Notes: a model not told the origin generated them from the sequence alone. A stretch of 64,000 bases of DNA from Bufo bufo (GCF_905171765.1 NC_053393.1:69719371-69783370); one strand, 5' to 3'; positions 22,128 through 32,640 are shown, counted from the first letter of the stretch. A program made the numbers and translations.

Positions 22128-22393
22128 TTCATTCTGGAGAAAAAGCACATTTATCCATATGCAAATGAAGGCGGGACCAAGATACTCTGTGCAGCCTTGC
22201 TCCTCCTGCTTCCTCTGTTAGCCCCTCCCTCTCCTTCTTGATTGGCTGGACCAGGTACCTGCATAGTCATCTCGTGTGACCCTGTCAATTAAGAGGGAGG
22301 GGCTGGTAGAGGAAGGAGGAGGAGCACAGATTGTCCGTGCAATTATCTTTTTTATTTGCATATAGATAAAAAGTACTTTTTCTCCAGAATGAA
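22128..22393. mobile_element. Fold-back element (TTCATTCTGGAGAAAAAG)
   Basis: TTCATTCTGGAGAAAAAG at the left is answered by CTTTTTCTCCAGAATGAA at the right. The interior is also partly inverted (AGCCCCTCCCTCTCCTTC and its approximate complement). No TSD was established. Confidence 0.65.
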
Positions 22394-22437
22394 GGAATAA
22401 ATCTCTAAAGTGAAAGGTAACTTCCATCATTTTTTAC

Positions 22438-22702
22438 TGGTCCGTACACGGAACTATTCATTTCAATGGGACTTAAAAAAAAACGGAAATGACTTAGTGT
22501 ACATTCCGGTTCCGTATGTCCGTTCTGTAAAAAAGTAGAACATGTCCTATTCTTGTCTGTTTTGCGGACAAGGACAGGCATTGTTACAATGGATCTACAA
22601 AAAACACAGATGCAACACGGACTTCACACGGATGTAATCCGTTTTGTTTGCAGATCCACTTTTTGCGGACCGCAAAATACATATGGTCGTGTGCATGAGC
22701 CC
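22438..22702. mobile_element. PIF/Harbinger-like MITE, 5' truncated
   Basis: It ends GGTCGTGTGCATGAGCCC followed by TAA. The interior carries CCGTATGTCCGTTC, TTTTGCGGAC and related family motifs. The left terminal repeat is absent. Confidence 0.75.
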
Positions 22703-22705
22703 TAA

Positions 22706-23056
22706 TATACGCGTATTTCTGCATAGTAAATGACCCCCATTGTGCCTGATTTACCTAATTTCATTCTGAGACTCCTTTTAAGGTATATGGGGGACAGGAG
22801 AAGACAGAGTTCTTTGGGGCATTAAATGGAGTATTCCTAACACTGAAAGGAATGGTATGTTGCTAGAATATGGCATCACTTTCAGATTGGTGGGGGTCTG
22901 ACTAGAGCCTATCCTTAGGGTAAGTACACACTCCTCCCATTCGGCACAGGTCTTTTTAATTAGCAGGAGACTGCATAAGGGTTAATAAATTCCTACTAGT
23001 TCTCGGATGGAGTTCCTGCAACCATATGGACAGGTGAGCGCCAGACACATGTTAAC
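22706..23056. other. Unassigned sequence
   Basis: No features recognised, apart from a possible T2-family remnant around TTGGTGGGGGTCTGACTAG (22890). Confidence 0.3.
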
Positions 23057-23308
23057 ATGGTGCGGCACTGCGTTCTTACTGTTGTTGCTGTGGTGCTGTA
23101 TCTGTGGATTGGTGGGCACCGGTGCCAAGAGGGCTCCCGGTTTAGTCTGACTGCTGGGTCACGCCACCTGCGTGGACTGTCGCCACGCAGAGAGTGCAGA
23201 TCTCCAGATCGCCTTAAGAATGAACACGCTAATTTTTGGTTGCCTTGCGGACACCTGGGAAAGCTGCTCCAGGAACAACTTGGAGTGAGACCACACTATT
23301 CAAAATGA
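23057..23308 (+). CDS. Hypothetical 83-codon frame with signal-peptide-like N-terminus
   Basis: The frame opens with ATG and a hydrophobic stretch (CVLTVVAVVLYLWIGG, about residues 5-20), followed by a basic, cysteine-containing remainder, so it superficially resembles a small secreted protein. No family is recognised. The downstream flank (GACACGGTCGTGGGAACATACCC) looks like the terminus of another fold-back element, so the frame probably lies in repeat DNA. No poly(A) signal or splice context supports expression. Chance is the most likely explanation. Confidence 0.12.
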   Translation: MVRHCVLTVVAVVLYLWIGGHRCQEGSRFSLTAGSRHLRGLSPRRECRSPDRLKNEHANFWLPCGHLGKLLQEQLGVRPHYSK

Positions 23309-23310
23309 AA

Positions 23311-24425
23311 ACCCACAGCTGTGGGATACGCGGTGGATTTTGACACGGTCGTGGGAACATACCCTAAGACTAACAGGGCCGCAGCACTGCCAACCGTTCT
23401 GCTTGGCTCCATTCAAGTGCTCCCTGCTTGTGAAGGGGACACAATGCTAATGTCCCCCAGCAATACGCCATGACTTTTTGTGATGAGAATATCCCTTTAA
23501 CGCCAGGAAAAGTTAAAAAAAAAACGAATTGCTAATAGCCACGTCTGACTCTAACATGCAAGGAACCAGAAGATTAATTGATGTTTTGGAGCTTGTCAGG
23601 GCTGCTGCTCACGTCAGACTGGTGACTATTTATCAAAGTGCCAGCCTTAACAGTTTGTGGCACCACTGCCAATACACAAGGCTGGAAAAACACTGATCTC
23701 CTCCAAAGTAACACGTCTTACTCTTCTCCAGTTTGTAAAGGTGAATACACATGCAGAAGACGCGAGGAGTTCTTATGAAATGTTTTGCAATTCTATCTTC
23801 TGGTCGTTTATTGCACAAAGGTTAACAAGAAAAAAAAAAAAAGCGATGGCAAGAAGAGAAGAGGGGTAAATGGAGAGTGAGCCTGGAATAGTTTAGCCGA
23901 TAAATGTAAGCATGATGGATGTACTCCATACACACGCTGAAGAAAACCACAGGATTCCTCGCATTACACAGAGGATTCTGCTTAAAAAGGGCATCAGCGA
24001 GAGCTGCGACTAATTCGAGATGAAGTTTTCAATCTATTTTTAAAGAGATATCCCAAAGCCAGGTCTGGGAATGAAGGGTCTCAGGGGTTGCGTTGGCATC
24101 TGACCTCAGAAGCTTCATCCAGCTGGACTATATAGTGAGGTTACATGCTGATATGCCAGTGATAAGTTGAGGTCCCCTGGGTCTACCAGAAGGTCTGCAT
24201 CTGCCCTGTTTTTCAGAAAGTTCCCAATTATATAAATGATCACTGCACGGTAAGGTCTAGCATTAATGACCAAGGCTTTTGGAAATAACATGAACCCAGG
24301 AGTAACGCCTCAAGCTCTTAATATCATATCTACTGTTAGACCTCATAAGGAACTCTTTGGGAGAGCCTGAACTCACTGGTGGATCATAAGGAGGACCAAT
24401 AGAGGTTCTCTGGGAGTTCTTCCGT
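23311..24425. other. Unassigned sequence
   Basis: Begins with a probable MITE terminus (to about 23365), then shows nothing recognisable. A short A run lies near 23830. The frames at 23633-23869 have no motif. Confidence 0.3.
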
Positions 24426-24810
24426 CAGTGTCGGACTGGGGTTTTTAGGGCCCACCAGTAAAATTTGTTCTGGTGGCCCACTGTGCAGCTACATTCAAAT
24501 AATGTCTGCAGATAGCGGCAAGGTGCTCAAGATGATTGATCATGGGGGCCCTTGCTATGACTTCCAGAAGTCTGGTCTGCCTCTGCACCTACAAGTCATC
24601 TCACCACCTGATGCATCTATAATAATGCAATAAGCAGTTTGTTAAATAATGTACACAGTTTTTAGATGAATAGGCTACTTCAAATGCTATACGCTGCCTA
24701 CTATACGTAATGCAGTCAGTCTTCTGTGCCATGTGCCACTTGTGCAAGGGGTAGGGAACCAGGGGCCCACCGGAGAATCCATCTGTTCCCTGTGGGCCAG
24801 TCCGAGCCTG
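24426..24810. mobile_element. hAT-like MITE (CAGTGTCGGACTGGG)
   Basis: The termini are CAGTGTCGGACTGGGG and GGGCCAGTCCGAGCCTG, with GGGCCCACCAG and GGGGCCCACCGG just inside. Candidate octamers TCTTCCGT and AGTCCCGT match at five of eight positions. It is the same family as 21288-21531 with a longer interior. Confidence 0.65.
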
Positions 24811-25158
24811 AGTCCCGTTGTCCAACTTCATAGAGTTTTTTTAATCCTGCCCAACCCATCCTGTGGAGGGAAGCATACTTACCTGCTCCCCTACGCTTGG
24901 AATCAGCTCCATGGGTCCACCACTGTCTTCACTGTACTTCAGCCTCCGCATGTATACTTTCCAGCATGGACAGGGTTACGTGCACCACTGCAGCCAATGA
25001 ATGCAGCATCCGTGGCGTGTCCTCAACAGCATATCAGTCCCAGATCATGTACCTCTTGGGGACATGTCACTGCTGCAGTACATGAGTGCATTTCATGCCG
25101 GCAGTTTATATCTTGTGTGGGGATTCGCTCTGATAGACAGGATAAGCAGACGCAGAAT
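24811..25158. other. Unassigned sequence left of the hammerhead pair
   Basis: It contains ACTTACCTGCTCCC, CAGCCAATG and GACATGTCACTGCTGCAGTA. The overlapping frames here (144 and about 60 codons) show no reverse-transcriptase or GIY-YIG motif, so no Penelope coding part is visible next to the ribozyme. Confidence 0.3.
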
Positions 25159-25207
25159 AGACACTAGACACGTTTCAGAACACAAGTTCCTTCCTCAGTA
25201 GTAGTTT
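25159..25207 (-). ncRNA. Hammerhead ribozyme motif, minus strand
   Basis: Reading the minus strand: a short stem I strand, the core CTGAGGA (25198-25192), stem II, then GAAA (25176-25173), a minimal stem III (AC, GT loop, GT) and the cleavage triplet GTC (25169-25167). TAGTG follows and closes stem I. All the invariant core elements (CUGANGA, GAAA, UH) are present. Short stem III hammerheads of this kind are known from Penelope-like retroelements and some satellite DNAs. This copy is the inverted partner of the plus-strand motif at 25222-25269. Confidence 0.72.
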
Positions 25208-25221
25208 TTAGCATTTTATAT

Positions 25222-25269
25222 TTCACTACTGAGGAAGGAACTTGTGTTCTGAAACGCGTCTAGTGTGAA
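25222..25269 (+). ncRNA. Hammerhead ribozyme motif, plus strand (Penelope-type)
   Basis: Stem I strand TTCACTA (25222-25228) is followed by core CTGAGGA (25229-25235). Stem II is 25236-25250, paired as AGGA with TTCT through one G-U wobble. GAAA is at 25251-25254. Stem III is AC/GT closed by a GC loop, and the cleavage triplet GTC lies at 25258-25260. TAGTG (25261-25265) pairs back with CACTA. The core matches the hammerhead consensus, including a free N7. The very short stem III resembles minimal type I hammerheads of Penelope-like elements, which often need dimers or interacting loops for activity. Confidence 0.78.
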
Positions 25270-26180
25270 TGTGACCCAGCTTTCTGTGCGTTTCTCCCAA
25301 TTATCGCTAAAGGACTTTGTGATTATTTTATTCTATCGAATTTATATACATTGAGGGTGGTGAGTCAAATACCGTCACCAAGGGATACCAGGCTAAAATA
25401 CAATCTCAGCCGATCCGCCTGTGCCGGTATGTTTTATGCACCGATTTGACTCTGCTACATTGAATCAAATTTTATACCAAATCGAACTCTGCTACATCGG
25501 CCTCTGCTATATCGATCACGCCAATCGGACTTTGCTATACCGACTACGTCAGACAACAGTAAGTCGCGTATTCTATTACACCTATCTGGGTCAGCGAATC
25601 CTTTCCCTGGTTCGTCGCGTAGACCGACACGAGTGATCACTGGGAACGAGACGGCAGCGGACAAGCACGGGCTGAAAGCGGGGTATCCACCATCTGCAAG
25701 CGCTGTTTGAGCGCAAATTGTCCACCATTTGATAATCGCAACAAGGACACTTTCCTTCGAACCATATAGGTTCCAACTACCGGTAAAATCGCACCTAGTT
25801 ATACAATTGTTATAATCTTAATTTGTCGAATTACTCTGTATATGGGAGAAAATCTATAATATCTGAAAGCAAAGGGTCACATTTATTGGAGTACTCCAGT
25901 TTTATAGATACATGCGTGAGCTCCGCATTATATTTATCTATATGTGTATATGCTGATATGGAATAAGGTCATGTTTTAATATTTTAATACATTTATTGGG
26001 GCAATAAATTTTGTGTATGCAAATATACCGTGAGCCAGCCTGATTCATTATTGATTTTTTTTTCCTTTTAGATAAGCTGGTAACTGATAGGCCGGGCTCC
26101 AGTAGCTTGCTGGTGGAGCTTCTCTAGAATTATATCCATAAGACCCTAATTAGACTAGGGCTAAACAGATGAAAGGTCCT
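25270..26180. other. CpG-rich tail of the hammerhead-bearing repeat, then AT-rich DNA
   Basis: From 25400 to 25560 an imperfect short repeat recurs: GACTCTGCTACAT, GAACTCTGCTACATCGG, CCTCTGCTATATCG, GACTTTGCTATACCG. CpG density is higher than in the surrounding sequence to about 25800, after which it becomes AT-rich. This may be the remaining non-coding (LTR-like) part of a Penelope-type element. No open frame with motifs was found. Confidence 0.4.
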
Positions 26181-26940
26181 CTTTAAATCAAAAGTTAAGT
26201 GTTTATTCACACATTATCAAGTTCACAATGCAAAAAGTCACTTTCAAGCAAAAAGTCACCTTGCAGTATTGGTGTTAGTTCACACCAGGCGGGCTGTTCT
26301 GCCACAAAAAGTCCATCAGCAGGCTTTAGTCGGCCTGTTTCCCCTCACACGGGTCTCATCCCTCCACCCCGGCACAAGCCTCAGATCCCAACACAGTGAG
26401 ACCCTCTGCTGATCCCAGCTATCTTTTAAAGGCAGCTAGGTGTTGCCAAAAACCCGGAACCGGCACCTGAGATCCAGTCCGGTGTTTGACCCCCACCGGG
26501 CCGCCAATCAGTCCAGCAGCATACACTGGGAGGAAAATACCTGCCTCCCCATACAACTCCCTTTACCGTGTCACACATGGAATGCAAGCGTTCCTTGAAG
26601 TGGATCTCACTTATGCACAGGCAGATACTTCCTTTCATTTAGCCTGCTTGAACTACCCTACCAAGTTCCTAAACCCAGAGGAGAAGGAACCACCTCCTCC
26701 CACTGTGCAGGGCAGAATAACTAAAGGGTGTTCCCCCTTTCAGCTATTGGAAAGGAAACATCACATAGAAAAAGTGCATAAACATTACTAACAATGGGCC
26801 AACTAACAACCCATTAAGCAGCACATTAACCCATTTGCAGTAGTCCTCTGGGGTACTGCCTAACAGCACATGGCCACATCCACCAAGGTGGATCAGAAGT
26901 AAACAGCGGCGAAGGACATGAGTCATAGTTACATTTTCCT
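26181..26940. other. Unassigned, possibly retroelement-derived sequence
   Basis: It begins with TTTATTCACACATTATCAAG and contains several GC-richer stretches (TCCCCTCACACGGGTC and ACCCCCACCGGGCC). The 101-codon plus-strand frame at 26486-26791 has no known domain. An old LTR is possible, but no pair or TG...CA ends were defined. Confidence 0.3.
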
Positions 26941-27529
26941 ATTACAACCTTGGACAACCCCTTTATAAATTCTCTAGGGGGGGGCTACTCTAGGGAGTAC
27001 AATGTTCTCTATGCTGTCTGAATAGCTGCTAACGGCCTCTGACACCTCCACCATCTTCTGGTGGAATGTTCCTTGAAGAAGCATCACTGGTGGGCCGGGA
27101 TTGCCTGGGCCCCCTTATATCCCCTAGAATGGTTAAAAATAGCAAAATCAGTAAAATTACGAGAGACGTTTTATACGGACATGGGTGTCCGCAGACACAG
27201 AGGGAATTCCAGAGCATTCTGTCAATGAAGTGTTTACATGACATCTGTAGACTCGTAGAATAACACATGCTGTAAGCTACCAAGGGTATCGATAGCCCTG
27301 CTATAAACGGCCAAGGGGCTGGGAAGCCAGCGAGCTCTTTCCAAGTCATGTCATTGGAAGTGACAACTTCTGTTGGCACAAGAAGTTTTGAGGCTAGATT
27401 CCAGAAGGGGATGGAATTCCACACGGATCCTTTTTAAAGCTACAGTCTGTGGCGCACAGATTTCCTAATACAAGTCTAGCACTCTCTCACCTATGAACTA
27501 CAAATACCAGCATGTTCACCCATACACAT
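26941..27529. other. Unassigned sequence
   Basis: A 131-codon minus-strand frame (27029-27424) includes a hydrophobic stretch but matches no family I know, and is probably fortuitous. TATACGGACATGGGTGTCCGCAG-like sequence near 27171 may be a diverged Harbinger-like MITE. Confidence 0.3.
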
Positions 27530-27711
27530 TATGGTGCGCTCCCATTCGCTTCTATGGGGAGCCGGCTTGGTGGTGGCCGGACCGGAGACCTCCAAGCACC
27601 ACCTTGCAGGGCTCCGTTCCCGATATAGGTGCAGGTCCCAGCACCTATGAGACAATGGGGGCATATCCTAGCGATATGCCCCCATTGTCTATGATGAGAC
27701 AACCCCTTTAA
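27530..27711. mobile_element. T2-like MITE half (CAATGGGGGCATATC family)
   Basis: The right side reads CAATGGGGGCATATCCTAGC and then GAGACAACCCCTTTAA, matching the full copies at 56763-57249 and 57565-57978. CATTCGCTTCTATGGGGAG and GGTGGTGGCCGGACC of the interior are also shared. The left terminus is missing. Confidence 0.65.
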
Positions 27712-28129
27712 GAAAGGGAGCAGGCAAGCAAGGCTTACAAATAGGGGCCCTTGCCCTGCGCGATCCTGCATGTAATGCTCCAATGCTCACGTCAGAGGGG
27801 CTGCGTGGGGAAAGAAGGGGATATGTCCGGGTTCAGCTCTCAACCTGGAAAACCCCTTTAAGAATCATAACTTTAAGAATGCAGCTTCGGACCAACAAAA
27901 GAAAAATAGCTTCTTAATCAGGTGAACCACAGCTATGTGTCTATGCAAACAGTGGAATAGGGAGGTCACTGGTGACAGATTTCCTTTAATCCCTCGCGGA
28001 AGAAAAATTTGATAAATGGGGACGTTTTGTAACCATGAAATCTAAACAGAAACTAAGTCAAGAGCAGATCAGGTACCAAAACCACAGAGCAAATGTCAAA
28101 GTAGATAAATATACAAGTGACATTGTTTA
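27712..28129. other. T2-like terminal fragments and unassigned sequence
   Basis: CTGGAAAACCCCTTTAAG (27846-27863) and GGTGACAGATTTCCTTTAA (27971-27989) are right-end T2-type termini from at least two decayed elements. The rest is unassigned. Confidence 0.45.
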
Positions 28130-28196
28130 TTAGCAAAAACAGATAGATTTCTAGAGAGACGTCACCTCCGGAGCTTCGGCAGCCACTGTTTGGTAC
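28118..28196 (-). other. Possible last exon with stop codon and poly(A) signal
   Basis: On the minus strand, a weak acceptor context ending CCAAACAG is followed by TGGCTGCCGAAGCTCCGGAG, a GC-rich stretch unlike its AT-rich surroundings. Stop codons follow in two frames, and AATAAA lies about 20 bases beyond the TAG. This order fits a short terminal exon. There is no protein match, the coding frame is unknown, and the pyrimidine tract is poor, so this is speculative. Confidence 0.2.
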
Positions 28197-28496
28197 ATAG
28201 AGGTTTGTTAATAAAATAGGTGTAAAATTACATATTTAATAACCACAAATATTTACTTTCATCAGATCAGTGAACATTAGTGCCATGAAAGCTAAGTATT
28301 GATTGCTGGCTATTGTTACGGCACAGCACAGGATTACATGTGAAGCTTTATTCATTCAAGCACAAAAACTACAAAATACATAATATTGTAATCACTAAGG
28401 CCAGGAAACCCAGAATCCTTTCTAGGAGTTAAGAAGAAAGGGAAATGAGAACCTTTCGCCACAAAATGCAGTGCAATATGCAGGCAAAATGACATT
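28197..28496. other. Unassigned AT-rich sequence
   Basis: No features recognised. If the proposed minus-strand exon at 28.15 kb is real, this would be intron. Confidence 0.3.
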
Positions 28497-28751
28497 GTAA
28501 TTTATACATTTAAGACATTTTAAGACTCTGCTCTTTCTGAGCTCAGTTGTACACAGAGGAGGTGTAATCAGTGTGTGTATATACAGAGATAGCTGTCAGT
28601 CACTGATAGTTATGCACAGGGCCGTCTTATTAGTGATCGATAGCATTGTCTGTGTAAGCGTGTATACAGTGCTAGCTGTATGTGACTGATATGTTGGCCC
28701 CTGTGTACAACTGAGCTCAGAAAGAGCTGAGATGTAAACTAATAAATTACA
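28497..28751. mobile_element. Fold-back element (TGAGCTCAGTTGTACACAG)
   Basis: GTAATTTATACATTTAAG and CTTTCTGAGCTCAGTTGTAC on the left are answered by GTACAACTGAGCTCAGAAAG and ACTAATAAATTAC on the right. The interior has further short inverted repeats. It has no coding capacity, and no TSD was identified. Confidence 0.7.
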
Positions 28752-29659
28752 AGTTCTGATGAATATTTTCCCATAAAACTATATATCAATCTGCTCAGCA
28801 TCCCCTGCTCTATAACATGCAGCATTTAGTGGAGACAGGTTTTCCTTAAACAAATTCTTGCCCCAAAAAAGCAACTGAATTCATAACACTTCTTCTTTTG
28901 TGAGGTTGGCCATACACATAATTTACTATTTGGCTGACAGCTATTCCTCCCGATGACCCCATTCTTTCTCCCCCTACCTTACATATGCACGCTCATTCGG
29001 CCAGACATGCATGCATGTATTCTAAATGACCAGTAACCAACTTGGCAGCTTTTTTTCCTGGAGAACAAATGATTGGACATGTTGAAATTCAACTCGCTCA
29101 GTCTTTTTTCCTTAACATAGGCAGAAAAAAAGGTCGAAAGATGGCCACCCACTCCCACCAAATTCGGTGGATTTAGCTAACTTTAGTCTGATGGGTATGG
29201 CTACCGTTATACCGCTCTCAGATTAGAGTCTTCATGATTAGCAATCGCTGTGGGTCTGGCTGCCACCACCCCCAGCAAACAGCTTTTGTAAGGGGAAGCT
29301 ACAGCCAGCCAGACAAATGCAGAATTACATGGCAGCCATTCAGATGGAGATGATTCTCAGAGCGTGGCTTTCCATTCTGGTTTATAAAGCCGAGACTCCC
29401 CCCCCCCCCCCCCCCTCTTGCTCCATGCCTCTGATGTTCACATGCCTTAACAGTGCATATGGATAGAGGTTGTCTTCTTGAGAGTAGTCCTATAAAATGG
29501 CTTGTTTCTTCTCCACAGCCGCTTTTCATATGCTCTATTAGGGCACAAGGAGAGAAGAACGAGAGGCCGTTCGCTGCATGCATGCAGAGATGGTACCAAA
29601 GAAAGGCTTCATTCATGTATTCATTCAAAAGGCCGGCATGTAATAGTAAAACATTTCTC
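28752..29659. other. Unassigned sequence with a poly(C) run
   Basis: An 18-base C homopolymer lies at 29398-29415. The frames crossing it (29299-29628, minus) are artefacts of that run. Nothing else was recognised. Confidence 0.35.
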
Positions 29660-30133
29660 TTAAAGGGGTTATGCCATGACTAATGTAAAAAATGAAAATA
29701 AAACATCATATAGTACATGGCCATCTCTATCTAACAAAGCTAGAACCAGCCCTGTACCTCACATGGATCCAGAGATCTCCTCATTCACTGCTCTTTTAGA
29801 GTTATATCAAGCTGACTGCTCAAGGGGAGTGTCTTTTATGCTGCAGGGGGCGTGTCCATGCTCTCCCTATCACAGCTCAGGAGGTGTGTCCATGCTCTCC
29901 CTATCACAGCTCAGGAGGCAGTTGAAGGATGAAACTGAGCATGTGCGGCCATCTCAGTGAGCAGGTCAAAGAAATAAGAAAAAAACAAACAGCAGGTGGC
30001 GCTATAATAACACATTTTATTGAATAATTGAGTGGCTGTGCTACATTTTTAATTACATGCAATTAAAAAAGTATTCATATCCAAGTGCTGGTTTGAAAAC
30101 TGTAGAATAGTTTTCGTGGGACAACCCCTTCAA
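29660..30133. mobile_element. T2-like MITE (TTAAAGGGGTTATGCCATGAC)
   Basis: It starts TTAAAGGGGTTATGCCATG and ends CGTGGGACAACCCCTTCAA, the last four bases being a mutated TTAA. It shares ACATGGATCCAGAGATCTC and AGCAGGTGGCGCTATA with 59388-59833, and with the related elements near 40.7, 51.1 and 63.6 kb. Confidence 0.8.
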
Positions 30134-30195
30134 AGGTGCCCAACACAGAGGCAAATGCACAACCAGCATCAGCTTCCCAGCTAAATGTTGGTGGA

Positions 30196-30539
30196 TTAAA
30201 GGGGTTGTGCAGGGGTTTTACCTTGATGACCTATCAATATCTGATCGGCGGGGGTCCGACACCCGGCACCTCTGCTGATCAGCTGTTCCATGCGAGTGCT
30301 GCTTCTCTTCATTACACTGCCAGTTGTCTTGGAAGTGCAGTGTAATTACATTACGCCACCACTGCAAGGGAGACGACGTGTAGTGTAATGAAGAGGAAGC
30401 AGCGGTCTCATGGAGCGCCACCTCCTCTTCAAACAGCTGATTGGCAGAGGTGCCAGCTGTCAGATCCCAACCGATCAGATATTGATGACCGATATTGAGG
30501 ATAGGTAATCAATATAAACAGGCTGCACAACCCCTTTAA
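30196..30539. mobile_element. T2-like MITE, intact ends (GATCGGCGGGGG family)
   Basis: The termini are TTAAAGGGGTTGTGCAGG and the complement GCACAACCCCTTTAA, with TTAA at both borders. The interior is a near-continuous fold-back containing GATCGGCGGGGGTCCGACAC. It defines the ends of the family whose fragments lie at 11.1 and 18.4 kb. Confidence 0.85.
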
Positions 30540-31016
30540 GAACCGGTCGTCCATCAGTAGGCTAACTGTATGGTGTACTGATGTTGGGGTTTGCAATGAA
30601 AACTGCTAGTAAGTGTTCATTTCTGCTTCAGCGCCACCACAGGAGAAATGAAGCATTACACAGTTCTCGTTAAAACCATATGGCTTTCTATATAACACAC
30701 AGAGATGCCAGGTCCACCACAGTGGGGGATACTCCTCCTGGGCAGTTTGTATCCTGGCAAATAGATTTGGGAAATAAATGGGAGCCCCTTTTAATAACTC
30801 CGATTTACCTAACAGGTTTTCTAAACCGGGCAAGTCCTTTTAGGAGTCTAATAACTCCGGATAACTACATCTTCTGTCAGTGTAGTGAAGGTCATGTTGT
30901 CACCTATCGTCATACAAGAAGACAGATGAAGGACTAATATTGCCAGTTAATTTTTTAAACTTAAGGGAAATTGCTTTTGCTTTTAGATATTTGTTTTATT
31001 GTTGACATATACCCTT
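30540..31016. other. Unassigned sequence
   Basis: Short frames on both strands have no motif. Nothing was recognised. Confidence 0.3.
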
Positions 31017-31162
31017 ATAGATTGTAAGCTCTTGCGGGAAGGGTCCTCTCCCCCTCTGTACCAGTCTGTTCATAGTTTCTTGTTTATTGTATTTTTTATA
31101 TTTGTGTAACCCTGTCTAAATGTACAGCGCCGTGGAACTAATCGCACTTTAAAATAAATAAT
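31017..31162 (+). mobile_element. LINE/SINE 3' tail with AAATAAATAAT end
   Basis: ATAGATTGTAAGCTCTTGCG, TGTACAGCGCCGTGGAA and a terminal AAAATAAATAATAAT resemble the tail of the V-SINE-like element at 48.63-48.84 kb (TTAGATTGTGAGCCCC, GTAAAGCGCTGCGGAATA). Such tails are shared between L2/CR1-type LINEs and the SINEs they mobilise. No head is present. Confidence 0.5.
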
Positions 31163-31437
31163 AATACTATACTGTATAATGTATAGTACATGTATAGCGC
31201 AGGGCCCTGAGATTTCACTAGCCCTATAGCACTAGAACTACTCATTTCACAAACCTCTAACCAGTTTAAATGAACACAGTTGAGTCTAACTAATGCCACA
31301 GCTACAAGAGTAATAGTGTCCTGAGACAAACGTGACTGCAAAACCACTTACACACATACAGCATCCTGAGTCTAAGCCACTCCAGCATCTGTCAGATACT
31401 TTATACCTCCTCTGCTATTGTCAGAGCTGGGAAGATA
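31163..31437. other. Unassigned sequence
   Basis: No features recognised before the GATA blocks. Confidence 0.3.
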
Positions 31438-31447
31438 GAAATTAGAG

Positions 31448-31488
<41 letters not shown>

Positions 31489-31590
31489 CTAGATAGATAG
31501 ATAGATAGATAGATACTAGATAGATAGATAATAGATAGATAAGAGATAGATAGACAGACAGATAGATAGATAATAGATAGATAGATAGAT
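31438..31590. repeat. GATA/GACA microsatellite block 1
   Basis: GATA units with interspersed ACTAGATA, AGAGATA and GACAGACA variants. The minus-strand 130-codon frame across it ([12 protein letters not shown] translation) is an artefact. Confidence 0.95.
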
Positions 31591-32042
31591 ATGGGGTGCT
31601 TTTCCAGCATGCCTATGACACACCAGCTGTAACTACAACCCTGGGTGTTTCTCCTGCCTCTCTGCTGTAAAGGAGTCAACACTGGTGACACTAAGGCTGA
31701 GAACATCATGAAAAAGGAGATCAATAAACTGATGAATCCTAAAGGCCATATAGGAATTGTAACCCAATCAGTATGGAGCACTGCTGTTAACACGGAGGAA
31801 GAACACTACACCCTACAAGATTAGCTTAAACAGCGTAAAAAATAATCAGAAAATATTTATTTTTATTTTTTAAATGTAGGTGACAACCAATAATGCTCCC
31901 AATGGGGTTGTCACCCCTCTCTGACTTCTTCTGACTTCTTAATTCCAAATGTGTATTTGTGTAGTATTTATATACTCATCTACACCCTCACTCCATCATT
32001 TCATTGACCATTTTAGGGGGAAATGAGATATGACAGATGGCA
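31591..32042. other. Unassigned sequence between GATA blocks
   Basis: Non-repetitive to the eye. No coding motif was found. Confidence 0.3.
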
Positions 32043-32370
<328 letters not shown>

Positions 32371-32499
32371 GATGACTTACAGCCCTGCTGTTTCTATTAC
32401 TATGATTACGACAAACCTATAAGGGCTTGTTCCCATCTGTACTGGGGGCTCCGTTCAGGGCCTCTATCGCAGAATCTTTTAAAAAGACCGAACAAAAAT

Positions 32500-32558
32500 A
32501 AAGATAATAGATAGATAATGGATAGATAGATAGATAAATAATGGATAGATAGATAATG

Positions 32559-32612
<54 letters not shown>

Positions 32613-32640
32613 GGATAGATAGATAGATAGATAGATGGAT
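32500..32640. repeat. GATA/GGATA microsatellite block 4
   Basis: GATA repeats are interrupted by AATGGATA. They end at GATGGATC. Confidence 0.95.

Noticed and set aside
24733..25167. 144-codon plus-strand frame as a Penelope coding region next to the hammerheads
   Set aside because: It begins inside a hAT-like MITE and contains no reverse-transcriptase or GIY-YIG motif.
27029..27424. 131-codon minus-strand frame with hydrophobic stretch
   Set aside because: No family resemblance and no splice or poly(A) context. Part of it looks like diverged MITE sequence.
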